A stretch of 49,469 nt of DNA. It comes from an uncultured Bacteroides sp. Its GTDB lineage: Bacteria > Bacteroidota > Bacteroidia > Bacteroidales > Bacteroidaceae. Within the stretch, counting starts at the first letter, position 1. Every line of letters starts with the position of its first letter. Of this stretch, positions 1-8,165 are shown in pieces. The position numbers were made by a program, and so were the translations under genes. The DNA lies in the NCBI GenBank assembly GCA_947074195.1, contig CAMTOS010000010.1:1-49469 (forward strand). The letters run 5' to 3'. The notes beneath the pieces were generated by a model. That model did no database searches, was not told where the DNA came from, and was given only the letters and a program-made list of their open reading frames with translations.

Positions 1-554
1 CCCGCTCGCTGATGTTGTGCGGAAGCTTCTACAATCAGTACATGATTAAACGTCGCAATGACAAACGTCTGGACAATGCCATTAAATCCCTGAATGTGGG
101 TAATATTACCGCTTTGCGCGAACTGCTTCCGGCATCAGATAACTCTCTTTTCATCAAATATCTTCGTGATTTGCTGGATTCCCCCTACACAGAAGATTAT
201 GCCAACTATCAGATTTCTATGTTCGAAAACGAAGCGGAGAAAGACCTTTCAACTTCACGTCTGCTGGCAAAGATTGGCCCTATCCTGGGGTTGATCGGTA
301 CACTGATTGCCATGAGCCCTGCCCTTGTTGGTTTGTCTACCGGTGATATTTCGGGAATGGCTTACAATATGCAGGTGGTATTTGCTACTACAGTTATTGG
401 TCTGGTAGTAAGTGCAGCCGGACTAATTACGCAACAATTTAAACAACGCTGGTATGGCAAGGATGTGCATAATCTGGATTATATCTCAGGCATATTGCGC
501 ATGCAGCATCAGGCAATGATTATTCAACCCGAACAAACCCGCAAGGCATCATGA
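1..554 (+). CDS. MotA/TolQ/ExbB-type proton channel protein, 5' truncated (hmu-operon type)
   Basis: This is an inner-membrane protein of the ExbB/TolQ family, which uses the proton motive force to energise outer-membrane transport through TonB-like partners. The reading frame is open back to the window edge (Arg-Ser-Leu precede the first ATG at 12), and that ATG falls where the first membrane helix should end, so the true start is probably outside. Two later hydrophobic helices are clear: one starting LLAKIGPILGLIGTLIAMSP and one starting VVFATTVIGLVVSAAGL. The stop overlaps the next start (ATGA at 551), so the two genes are translationally coupled. In Porphyromonas and Bacteroides this pair closes the haem-uptake operon hmuYRSTUV, after a CobN-like HmuS. 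That operon assignment is inferred from the pair alone because the upstream genes are outside the window. Confidence 0.85.
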   Translation, partial: RSLMLCGSFYNQYMIKRRNDKRLDNAIKSLNVGNITALRELLPASDNSLFIKYLRDLLDSPYTEDYANYQISMFENEAEKDLSTSRLLAKIGPILGLIGTLIAMSPALVGLSTGDISGMAYNMQVVFATTVIGLVVSAAGLITQQFKQRWYGKDVHNLDYISGILRMQHQAMIIQPEQTRKAS

Positions 555-886
555 GAAAGCAGCGCAGAAATCCATTTAAGGGACAGGAAGATGGCGATCC
601 GCTAAGTGTTGTTGCCAATCTGTTTGATGTCGGTATGGTGTTTGCCGTGGCACTGATGGTAGCGATGGTGATCAATATGAATATGACAGAGATCTTTTCA
701 CAAGAGGATTTTACCATCGTAAAGAATCCCGGGAAAGAGAATATGGAAATCATTACCAAAGAAGGTCAGCAAATCAATAAATATACGCCATCCGATGAGA
801 CTCAAAGTAGTTCTCAAAACAAGGGTCGCCGTGTAGGTGTGGCCTATGAGATGGAGAATGGAGAAGTGATCTATATACCTGAGTAA
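551..886 (+). CDS. DUF2149 family membrane protein (HmuV-like)
   Basis: A 111-residue protein with one membrane helix (about residues 28-45, FAVALMVAMVINMNM) preceded by the DUF2149 hallmark DPLSVVANLFDVGMVFAVA and followed by a short extracytoplasmic domain ending at Glu111. DUF2149 proteins sit next to ExbB-like channels and CobN-like chelatases and have the topology of an ExbD/TolR partner: short cytoplasmic N-terminus, single helix, soluble tail. The proposed role is therefore the second subunit of the channel encoded just upstream, with which it shares an ATGA overlap. Family assignment is from recognised sequence features; the haem-uptake role is inferred from gene order in hmu operons. 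Confidence 0.82.
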   Translation: MRKQRRNPFKGQEDGDPLSVVANLFDVGMVFAVALMVAMVINMNMTEIFSQEDFTIVKNPGKENMEIITKEGQQINKYTPSDETQSSSQNKGRRVGVAYEMENGEVIYIPE

Positions 887-926
887 TATATAATATAGTT
901 TCTTATATAACCTAAACCGATTCACT

Positions 927-1036
927 CATTTCTTGTCAAGCCTTTTGCTATTTACTGCAAAAGGCTTGGCAGTTTAGTGCATAAGGCTGTGCACTATACT
1001 GCAGAGCTTTATGCATTTTAGTGCATAGCCCTATGC
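927..1036. repeat. 22-bp tandem repeat array (left array)
   Basis: Five consecutive 22-nt units start at 927, 949, 971, 993 and 1015. The first is degenerate. The later ones share a core close to TAGTGCATAggcctATGC and end in TTTGC, TTGGC, TGTGC, TATGC and TATGC. Within and between units there are inverted repeats: an 11-bp perfect stem (938-948 with 957-967), a 7-bp stem (975-981 with 990-996) and an 8-bp perfect stem (1021-1028 with 1031-1038). The array follows the end of the DUF2149 gene and may also terminate the hmu-like transcript. A clearly related array lies at 49317-49382. Confidence 0.85.
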
Positions 1037-1136
1037 ACCGATTGTTAAAAAGGTATTCTGCCCGGTATTTATAGTTTTCTTATTAGCTACTACAACATTA
1101 GCCTAAACATCCGAAACATTATTCGATTATTCTGAT

Positions 1137-1144
1137 TACTTTTG
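1137..1144 (+). promoter_or_regulatory. Bacteroides-type -7 promoter box
   Basis: TACTTTTG matches the Bacteroides sigma-ABfr -7 consensus TAnnTTTG exactly and lies 30 nt before the ATG of the beta-barrel gene at 1175. No clear -33 TTTG is visible. Confidence 0.6.
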
Positions 1145-1174
1145 CAACCATAAAAAATAACAACAAAACGACTT

Positions 1175-1768
1175 ATGAAAAAACTATTCTTAATCATTGG
1201 GATTACACTCATATCTTTAAACACATTCGCTCAGAAAGGAAAAAGTCAGATTGCTATCTTCGGAGGTTATGAAGGCTTTGTGGAACTTCACGACAACAAA
1301 GGTTTTAATGTTGGTGCAGAGTATAAATCCTATTTTCTGGACCGCTTCTATTTAGTGGCCAACTTCCATGCCGGATTAAATGATGGTAGCAAGAGGGCTA
1401 AATACACCAACGGAAAAAATGATTATGATTTCGTGCTTAAAAATAAGGCAAGAGATTATATGGTTGGTTTGGGAGTTGGTGCTGATTTACTTCAAATCAA
1501 CAAGCATCGCATCTATCTTCAGGGAACTGCCGGTCTAGGTATTTACAGACAAGATAAAGATGGCATTCACTCAGCTGCTGCTGGTAACGAATCAATGGAT
1601 TATGTAAAAACCCATTTCGAAAGAATTAGCCGTTTCGGAGTATCTGCCTCATTAGGTTATGATTATTTGCTGACCGACTGGTTTGCGGTGGGTGTGAATT
1701 ATACCGGATGGTATGTGGGTTATGATTACAGAAGTACTTATAACGTGAAACTAACTTTTACACTATAA
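1175..1768 (+). CDS. Outer-membrane beta-barrel protein of unknown function
   Basis: A 197-residue exported protein with a signal peptide of about 19 residues (KKLFLIIGITLISLNTFA, cut before or near Gln20). The rest alternates hydrophobic and polar residues with Gly/Tyr-rich strands (AIFGGYEGF, YMVGLGVGADL, GVNYTGWYVGYDY) and ends in the aromatic-plus-leucine pattern VKLTFTL typical of outer-membrane barrels. The size suits an eight-stranded barrel. It has its own -7 box and a strong terminator after it, so it appears to be a single-gene transcription unit. No specific family was recognised; ligand and function are unknown. Confidence 0.75.
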   Translation: MKKLFLIIGITLISLNTFAQKGKSQIAIFGGYEGFVELHDNKGFNVGAEYKSYFLDRFYLVANFHAGLNDGSKRAKYTNGKNDYDFVLKNKARDYMVGLGVGADLLQINKHRIYLQGTAGLGIYRQDKDGIHSAAAGNESMDYVKTHFERISRFGVSASLGYDYLLTDWFAVGVNYTGWYVGYDYRSTYNVKLTFTL

Positions 1769-1784
1769 ATGGGAAAAAAGATAT

Positions 1785-1834
1785 AAAAACAGTAATGGCT
1801 GACAAATTGAGTTTTGTCAGCCATTACTGTTTTT
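1785..1834. terminator. Bidirectional terminator hairpin
   Basis: A 22-bp perfect stem (1785-1806 with 1813-1834) with a 6-nt loop, flanked by A-runs on the left and T-runs on the right. It can stop both the beta-barrel transcript and the opposing GH97 transcript, whose stop codon (1833-1835) overlaps its right edge. Confidence 0.88.
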
Positions 1835-3782
1835 ATTTAGATGATACTAAAACCATTCCGCCTTCGGGTTTCAATACCATATCGGTCTTGCCATTGGCTT
1901 TTATCTTTAGTTGCTTCAACTGAGGTTGCATTGCTTTATCATCGCTGTAACATTTCACTTCGCTACCAGCAAACATCGGCAAATCGAGTTTCAGCTTCAC
2001 TTCTTTATCGGTTGCATTGATTCCGGCCACATACCATTCATTGCCCGAACGACGAGCAATGACGGCATATTTACCCGGATAACCATCAATATAACGCACC
2101 TCGTCCCATGTGGTAGGCACATCGCTTAGAAAATCGAGGCAAATCTGCGGAGTATCGGTCAGATTGTTGGGCGCCAGTGCAAAATTCTGTACCGGGTTCT
2201 GATAGAGTACAGCTGTAGCTAACTGGAAGATATCAGAAGTGCGGCGGTGCGTGCCACCATCGTTACCACGATTCAGACGTTTGTTCATAAACGAACCGCC
2301 ATATTCCATACAAGCCACTGAATTGCGGATAAACGGATGAAGTGTGGCATTGAAAGCCTCAACATCACAATGATGCTGATCGAAAATCATATTCTCTGAA
2401 GCAAGTACGGCCTCGCTGCCTACAAAGTTAGGATACATACGCTCCCATCCTCTTGGCAAAGTACAACCGTGGAAGATTACCATCAAATCATGATCATTGG
2501 CCTCATTCAGAATATCTTCATACAGACGCATGGTTTCCTGTTTATCGCCACCAAAGAAATCGACTTTGATACCTTTCACTCCCTGGCTTTGCAACCATTT
2601 CATCTCGCGTTTACGGATGATTGAGTTGTCCATCTTATTGGTCGGACCTTGTACAATATCATTCCAGTAGCCACTTGAGCTATACCACAGGAATACATCC
2701 ACCCCCTGGCTTTGTGCATATTTAATCAGTTGTTCCATGCGTTCATAGCCAATGTTCTCATCCCACCAGTTATCGATCAATACATATTTAAAGCCCATCG
2801 CTTTAGCCAAATCAATATATTTCACCTGATCTTCGTAATTGATGCTATCATCCTGCCACAGAATCCAGCTCCAGGTACCTTTACCCATCTGATAGTTATT
2901 ATCGGTAGTATAAAGCGGTTCTACCACATCCCATGGAATGGTAGTTTCAACAATTGGCTGTAAGGTTTCACCAATCGTCAGTGTGCGCCATGGTGTTTTA
3001 CCCGGCAATGCAAAAGCAGGAGCTACTGAACCATTTCCATTATTCTCCTCTGCCATTGGGAAGGCCAGCGGAAATACGCCATTCTCGTATTCACCCAGAC
3101 GTGAACCGCAATAACGGCTATCTACTCCGGTTTCGGTTACCAGCACCCAGCCATCATCTCCTATTCTGAACAAGCCCGGGAAAGTATAACCATGTCCGTA
3201 TTTAGATGGTGCCGTCATTGGTGCATCTGCAACATATTCTTCTTCATAACTTGGTTTGGTACGCTTCCAGCCTATCATGGCATCGCTTTGAGGAGTTAAA
3301 AATGTGGTAGTTTGTTGAGGAAATGCAAAGCCTGTTTTCTCATCTAAAACAGTGACACTGCTACGACCATTTTCATGTGGCAATGCATAACAGAAGGCAA
3401 TATCGTTATTGCTTACCCGAAAGATGACATCCATCGTGAGTCCATCATTATTGGTAAAGGTACAAACCTGTTCATTGGCATTATAACTGATATTTGAAGC
3501 CTTGATACGGTCTTGCTGATAAGATTTACTAATCTGACTACCCTTATTGCCGGTCAGTTTCAGAGATTGTGAATAATCACCGTTATTGGTGCGTAAACCC
3601 AATGGAGAAGCCTCGACCATACGCTTGCCGTTATAGTCGGCCACATAGTAAGGCTCGCCTGCTTCATTGCACTGAATGGTAACGGATAATAAAGAATCGG
3701 GACTATTCACTACCACAACCTGTGCAGCAGCAGGAATGGAGAATGCAGTAAGAACTGCAAATAATAAGGAACTGAATTTCAT
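1833..3782 (-). CDS. GH97 family glycoside hydrolase, retaining (alpha-galactosidase-like)
   Basis: A 649-residue exported enzyme with a signal peptide ending AAAQ (about residue 21). The order is a GH97 N-terminal beta-sandwich (about 22-280), a TIM-barrel catalytic domain (about 290-560, beginning near GTWSWILWQDD) and a C-terminal beta-sandwich. Asp408 in GIKVDFFGGDK and Glu457 in GSEAVLAS fit the nucleophile and acid/base of the retaining GH97 branch (alpha-galactosidases and relatives) rather than the inverting SusB-type alpha-glucosidases, which use a pair of glutamate bases. A role in removing terminal alpha-galactosyl or beta-L-arabinopyranosyl residues from pectin side chains is inferred. 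It lies at the PUL edge, 229 bp past GH51, with its own promoter and a terminator between, so it is probably transcribed separately. Confidence 0.88.
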   Translation of the reverse strand: MKFSSLLFAVLTAFSIPAAAQVVVVNSPDSLLSVTIQCNEAGEPYYVADYNGKRMVEASPLGLRTNNGDYSQSLKLTGNKGSQISKSYQQDRIKASNISYNANEQVCTFTNNDGLTMDVIFRVSNNDIAFCYALPHENGRSSVTVLDEKTGFAFPQQTTTFLTPQSDAMIGWKRTKPSYEEEYVADAPMTAPSKYGHGYTFPGLFRIGDDGWVLVTETGVDSRYCGSRLGEYENGVFPLAFPMAEENNGNGSVAPAFALPGKTPWRTLTIGETLQPIVETTIPWDVVEPLYTTDNNYQMGKGTWSWILWQDDSINYEDQVKYIDLAKAMGFKYVLIDNWWDENIGYERMEQLIKYAQSQGVDVFLWYSSSGYWNDIVQGPTNKMDNSIIRKREMKWLQSQGVKGIKVDFFGGDKQETMRLYEDILNEANDHDLMVIFHGCTLPRGWERMYPNFVGSEAVLASENMIFDQHHCDVEAFNATLHPFIRNSVACMEYGGSFMNKRLNRGNDGGTHRRTSDIFQLATAVLYQNPVQNFALAPNNLTDTPQICLDFLSDVPTTWDEVRYIDGYPGKYAVIARRSGNEWYVAGINATDKEVKLKLDLPMFAGSEVKCYSDDKAMQPQLKQLKIKANGKTDMVLKPEGGMVLVSSK

Positions 3783-3818
3783 ATATAAATCGTGTTTAAG
3801 ATTAACATTCTACATAGA

Positions 3819-3826
3819 CAAAACTA
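3819..3826 (-). promoter_or_regulatory. -7 promoter box for GH97
   Basis: On the minus strand the sequence reads TAGTTTTG, a full TAnnTTTG match, 36 nt before the GH97 ATG. The putative HTCS element found in the two PUL promoters is not present at the equivalent upstream position. Confidence 0.55.
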
Positions 3827-3945
3827 TATATATTTCGGATAAGAATAGAGTATATTTTCTGCAAATATCGGAAATGTTACATAGAATAAAACAGTTGTAA
3901 CATGGACACTTATTCTTAATATCAAATAGGTTTATAAGCAGAAAT

Positions 3946-3985
3946 AAAAAACAGGAAAAAGCATTGAAAGCCATTCCCTGTTTTT
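3946..3985 (-). terminator. Probable terminator after GH51
   Basis: Inverted repeat AAAAACAGG (3946-3955, allowing one extra A) with CCTGTTTTT (3977-3985), with partly paired bases inside. On the minus strand it is followed by a T-rich stretch. It lies 27 nt beyond the GH51 stop and would end the GH146-GH51 transcript before GH97. Confidence 0.6.
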
Positions 3986-4011
3986 CTGAAAACTAATCCG
4001 ATAATAAACAA

Positions 4012-5556
4012 TTATTCTAATTCTATAGCTAAGATCGATTGAGCAGGAACATTAACTGTCAATACACCTTTATTCAGTTTCATGTCTTTGAATGATACCG
4101 GAACAACTTTGTTTGGCTGTTCGAAAGAGTTGTAGTCAGTAATGTTTTTAGCAGTAAGCATTTCGGCTGTTGCTTTTTTCACTTTCAGATCAGCCAGGTT
4201 TACTGTTACAGTCTGCTTGTTTTTCAGGTCGATGTTCGACATAGAAATATGTACTTTACCATTAGCATCCTGAGAAGCAGTAGCACTGATCAATGGCACC
4301 TGACGGTTATCACGTACAGTAATCGTGTCGCAAGTCAACTGAAGCGGCAAGTGTTTTGCATCCTGATGTACATTGTACATTTTGAAAACATAGTAAGAAG
4401 GAGTCAATACCATTTTATCGCCATCGGTCAGGATCATCGACTGAAGTACGTTAGCAATCTGTGCGATGTTCGCCATCTTCAAACGGTCAGTATATTTGTG
4501 GAAAACGTCAAGACTCTGAGAAGCTACCATTGCATCGCGAAGTGTATTCTGCTGATAAAGGTGGCCAGGGATTGTTCCCGGTTCTTCGTCCCACCATGTA
4601 CCCCACTCGTCGAGCAATAAGCCTACACGTTTGTTTTTATCATATTCGTCCATGATAGCGATGTGCTTCTGCAATACATCTTCTACTTCAAGACATTTAC
4701 CCATAGTCCAGTAGTAATCTTCGTTATCGAAGTTAGTAGCAGAACCTTTGCTGCCTACCCAACCAGGCACCGTATAATAATGAAGAGATAGACCGTCCAT
4801 TTGGTTTGCAGCACGTTCCATCAGGATTTTAGTCCAGTTATAATCGTAATCGCTGGCACCACTGGCAATCTTGTACAGTTTATTGCCATCGTAGTTACGG
4901 CAATAAGTGGCATAACGACGGTAAAGGTCAGCATAGTATTCAGGGCGCATGCTACCACCGCAACCCCAGCTTTCGTTACCAACACCAAGATATTTCACAT
5001 CCCAAGCCTTGTCGCGACCATTCTGGCGGCGAAGATTAGCCATCGGAGAGTCACCATCTGAAGTCATATATTCCACCCATTTCGCCAACTCTTCTACTGT
5101 ACCACTACCCACGTTACCGCTGATATAAGGTTCACATTCTAAAAGTTCGCAAAGGTTAAGGAATTCGTGTGTACCAAAGCTGTTGTCCTCGATCGTACCA
5201 CCCCAGTTATTGTTCACCATTTTAGGACGATCAGCTTTTGGACCGATACCATCCATCCAGTGATACTCATCGGCAAAGCAACCACCCGGCCAGCGAAGTA
5301 CAGGTACTTTCAAATCCTTAAGTGCGTCGAGCACATCAGTACGATAACCATTGATATTTGGAATTTCAGAGTTTTCGCCAACCCAAAGACCACCATAAAT
5401 ACAGGTACCAAGGTGTTCGGCAAATTGTCCGTAGATTTCTTTTGGAATTATTTCAGAAGCCTGATCGGGCTGCAGTGTAATTGTCGCACTCTTTTGTGCT
5501 GAAAGTGAGACTGCCGCAGAAAGGCAAATCGAACTTAAAAATAGTCTTGCTCTCAT
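4012..5556 (-). CDS. GH51 alpha-L-arabinofuranosidase
   Basis: A 514-residue exported retaining arabinofuranosidase. The signal peptide ends SLSAQ (about residue 21). The TIM barrel starts near [11 protein letters not shown] and carries the GH51 acid/base Glu195 (GVGNESWG) and the nucleophile Glu317 ([10 protein letters not shown]). A C-terminal beta-sandwich (about 400-514) follows. It would remove alpha-1,2/1,3 or terminal alpha-1,5 arabinofuranosyl residues from arabino-oligosaccharides in the periplasm. It lies 44 bp after the GH146 gene in the same direction, so the two are probably co-transcribed. It is a different subgroup from the larger GH51 at 28569, which has an inserted carbohydrate-binding-like domain, suggesting a division of labour on differently linked side chains. 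Confidence 0.93.
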   Translation of the reverse strand: MRARLFLSSICLSAAVSLSAQKSATITLQPDQASEIIPKEIYGQFAEHLGTCIYGGLWVGENSEIPNINGYRTDVLDALKDLKVPVLRWPGGCFADEYHWMDGIGPKADRPKMVNNNWGGTIEDNSFGTHEFLNLCELLECEPYISGNVGSGTVEELAKWVEYMTSDGDSPMANLRRQNGRDKAWDVKYLGVGNESWGCGGSMRPEYYADLYRRYATYCRNYDGNKLYKIASGASDYDYNWTKILMERAANQMDGLSLHYYTVPGWVGSKGSATNFDNEDYYWTMGKCLEVEDVLQKHIAIMDEYDKNKRVGLLLDEWGTWWDEEPGTIPGHLYQQNTLRDAMVASQSLDVFHKYTDRLKMANIAQIANVLQSMILTDGDKMVLTPSYYVFKMYNVHQDAKHLPLQLTCDTITVRDNRQVPLISATASQDANGKVHISMSNIDLKNKQTVTVNLADLKVKKATAEMLTAKNITDYNSFEQPNKVVPVSFKDMKLNKGVLTVNVPAQSILAIELE

Positions 5557-5600
5557 AATAGATTTTTGTTTTAATAATTTATTAATTTCTTATTTATTCG

Positions 5601-7946
5601 TTATTTCATGATACGCACTTCATAAATAGCCGGTGTAGAACCAGAGCTGTTTGACTGAATGCGCAATGTATTTTGTTCTTTCAAATAATCGCCGTGTATC
5701 GGGAAAATGCAGGTGACAAATCCATGCTCATCTGCCGGAAGAATTTCGGGTGTTGCTGCCAGCAGACTATCATTCAAATGAAGATCAAAAGGCAACATAT
5801 CGTTTTGATGAAGCACAATAGCGATTTGCTGTGCATCATTTACGGATTTCAACTGATAAGAAAACCATCCGTCAGCGCGGCGGAAATGACGATTGTTATG
5901 AACTCCGGTAGTAGAAAATTCGAATTGAATATAGTGATCCGATTCTGGCTGTTGTTCGCCCGGATAAATCAAATCGAGTGTACGCCGAGCCAGTTCGCTG
6001 GCTTTCTTTTCACGCGCTTCCACTTCGGCCACAATAGCCTGCAGTTCATTTTCATTGATAACATGGCAATAAACGGTATATCTTGACTGATGCAAATCAT
6101 AGAAAGGAATGAAAGTCAACTCCTTATTCTGTACAGGATAAACATCGCCATCAAACTTAAAAGCCAACTCTTTCTGATTAGTCCGTTTCAGTTTGCTACT
6201 CAAACTATTGGCTGTCCCAATCAACATAGGCACATCGTTCAGAGGTTTCTGACAACCATGTGCAATATGTCCGCCACGGCTATCATCGGCAAAAAGACCC
6301 TTCAGATCATCCTGTCCGGTAGAGGCAGCCAGTACAACAGGACCATACGTGAATGCATAGTATTCCTGATTGTCAGGTATCTGTTCCATAGCCACTTCCA
6401 TAGGCAAAGTCAGCGTCACCTTATCATTTTTCTTCCATTTACGGTTGATAGCCAGATATCCGTTTCCGGTATTTTCAGTCTTAACCGACTTACCGTTTAC
6501 CATAACCTGCACCCCTTTCGCCCACGAAGGATTTCTCAACATCAGTTTAAAAGATTGCTTTGGCGCTTTCTCTATAAAAAGATTCACTTCCTCTTCATTA
6601 GGGAAAGCTGTTTCCTGTTTAAGTGAAATACCTTTTTCTTCCCAGTTTAGCGTTGAAGGAATAAAGAGATTGACATAAACACCATCATTATCATGAGCAT
6701 AAATAAACTCACCATATTTAGCATGATTCTCTAAACCTGAACCTACACAGCACCACATCGATGTTTCGGGTTGCGAATAAACACGATAATGTCCGGGGCG
6801 CATAGGTGTAAAGTAGACAAAGCCACCTTTTTCAGGTTCTTGTGAAGCCAGAATATGATTATACAAAGCACGTTCATAGTAATCACTGAACATTGCATCG
6901 GGTGATGTCTGGAACATTTGCTTTGTTAGTCGCAGCATATTATAGGTATTGCAGGTTTCCGGACCTTCAATATCGGTTAGCATCGGCGTAAAGTCAGTAT
7001 CAGGATGGAAATGCTCGCGAACGCTGTTTCCACCAATACAAACCGAACGATGATTCACAACCTGATCCCAGAAGTAACGACTGCCCTGATCCCAGGCAGC
7101 ATCGCCCGTCATATCGGCCACACGTTTGAATCCGATGATTTTAGGGATTTGTGTATTTGCATGCATTCCGGTCAGCTTATCCTGCTGTTCGATCAGCGGA
7201 TTCAGAATAGCCATTTCAGAGAAACGGCGTGCCAGTGTGATGTATTTATCATCGCCGGTAATTTCTGCAACATCGGCAAAGGTCTCGTTCAGACCACCAT
7301 GTTCGCTACGAAGCATATCCTGTATCTGTTCATCAGACAAGTTTGCAGTGATATCGATCATCCAGTCGGTCAGCTTAATCAGCATAGATAGTGCTTTTGC
7401 ATTATCGGCAAACAGATAAGCATCGCGCAGACCGGCATAAGTTTTATGTATATTGTATAAAGGAACCCAGCGGCCATTCAGACTAAAGCCTCCGGCATCT
7501 ATCTTCCCCTCTTTTATCTCTTTCCAGAGTTCAAGACTTCCCGGTGTTCCACCTAAGAATCCTGTACCTGCGGCATTCTGTGCTTTCTCTAATTCGTCAA
7601 TCATATAGTTCAGACGATTCAGCATTTCAGCATCACCCGTTGAAGCATACATCATGGCCAGAGCTGAAAGGTAATGACCACCGATATGTCCATCGAGACC
7701 GGTATTCTCCCAGTTGGTGTATGATTCGGCTTTAGGAGTCAGTCCGGCTTCACGCAAATAAGGAGCCAGTAAACGATCGGGATCAAGAGCAAGAATATAA
7801 TTCTTGTCAACTTCCTGTGCATTCAGAAATGGTCCATCAAGAAGACGAACATTTTGTAACGGAAAGTAATCGACTTTCGCTTGGGTCTGTGCTGAAACAG
7901 TGCCTGTGGCAACAACAAAAAGCAGGGATGATAGAAGTGTTTTCAT
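5601..7946 (-). CDS. GH127/GH146 beta-L-arabinofuranosidase
   Basis: A 781-residue exported enzyme of the DUF1680 superfamily with signal peptide MKTLLSSLLFVVATGTVSAQ. An (alpha/alpha)6 barrel occupies about residues 60-430, followed by beta-sandwich domains. The zinc-cysteine site typical of these enzymes is intact: Glu330 and Cys332 in GPETCNTYN, and Cys399-Cys400 in MWCCVGSG. By family analogy Cys399 is the nucleophile. The position beside arabinan genes and close resemblance to the founding arabinan-locus enzyme (BT0349, from memory) favour GH146 over GH127. The expected activity is removal of beta-L-arabinofuranose caps from pectic arabinan. The 218-bp gap upstream of it carries several hairpins. 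Confidence 0.9.
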   Translation of the reverse strand: MKTLLSSLLFVVATGTVSAQTQAKVDYFPLQNVRLLDGPFLNAQEVDKNYILALDPDRLLAPYLREAGLTPKAESYTNWENTGLDGHIGGHYLSALAMMYASTGDAEMLNRLNYMIDELEKAQNAAGTGFLGGTPGSLELWKEIKEGKIDAGGFSLNGRWVPLYNIHKTYAGLRDAYLFADNAKALSMLIKLTDWMIDITANLSDEQIQDMLRSEHGGLNETFADVAEITGDDKYITLARRFSEMAILNPLIEQQDKLTGMHANTQIPKIIGFKRVADMTGDAAWDQGSRYFWDQVVNHRSVCIGGNSVREHFHPDTDFTPMLTDIEGPETCNTYNMLRLTKQMFQTSPDAMFSDYYERALYNHILASQEPEKGGFVYFTPMRPGHYRVYSQPETSMWCCVGSGLENHAKYGEFIYAHDNDGVYVNLFIPSTLNWEEKGISLKQETAFPNEEEVNLFIEKAPKQSFKLMLRNPSWAKGVQVMVNGKSVKTENTGNGYLAINRKWKKNDKVTLTLPMEVAMEQIPDNQEYYAFTYGPVVLAASTGQDDLKGLFADDSRGGHIAHGCQKPLNDVPMLIGTANSLSSKLKRTNQKELAFKFDGDVYPVQNKELTFIPFYDLHQSRYTVYCHVINENELQAIVAEVEAREKKASELARRTLDLIYPGEQQPESDHYIQFEFSTTGVHNNRHFRRADGWFSYQLKSVNDAQQIAIVLHQNDMLPFDLHLNDSLLAATPEILPADEHGFVTCIFPIHGDYLKEQNTLRIQSNSSGSTPAIYEVRIMK

Positions 7947-7973
7947 TTAAAGTGAGATTACAGATATTGAACA

Positions 7974-8114
7974 GAAGGTGTTTATCAGGCAAGGATAAAT
8001 CACCTTCTTTCGCTATCAGGTTTTTGAATATTAAGGCATTAACAATCTTATGGTGTAAAAATAACACTTTTACAAAGTGTATAAAATACACTTTAATATG
8101 TTTCAAAACATATT
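7974..8114 (-). promoter_or_regulatory. Cluster of RNA hairpins in the GH43-GH146 intergenic region
   Basis: A 13-bp stem (7974-7986 with 7994-8007, one bulged base) lies close to the GH146 start, with no T-run after it on the minus strand. Further upstream AAAGTGT at 8074-8080 can pair with ACACTTT at 8064-8070, or extended to 9 bp with 8086-8094, so the two pairings exclude each other. Next to these is an AATATGTT stem (8095-8114). They could be mRNA-processing or stabilising structures separating GH43 from GH146 expression. The structures are visible; the function is inferred. Confidence 0.45.
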
Positions 8115-8165
8115 AGTTAAAATATTAAAGTAAGATTAAATTTTTGCCAGCTTGAGTTAGCACTC

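Noticed and set aside
927-1036. CRISPR array
   Set aside because: The 22-nt units are directly adjacent, degenerate and without spacers, and no cas genes are present.
1833-3782. SusB-type starch alpha-glucosidase
   Set aside because: The catalytic residues Asp408 and Glu457 fit the retaining GH97 branch, not the glutamate-based inverting SusB type, and no starch genes are nearby.
7837-8106. 89-codon minus-strand open frame across the GH146 start
   Set aside because: It overlaps the GH146 signal peptide in another frame and the hairpin region; its residues show no domain, signal or conserved pattern.
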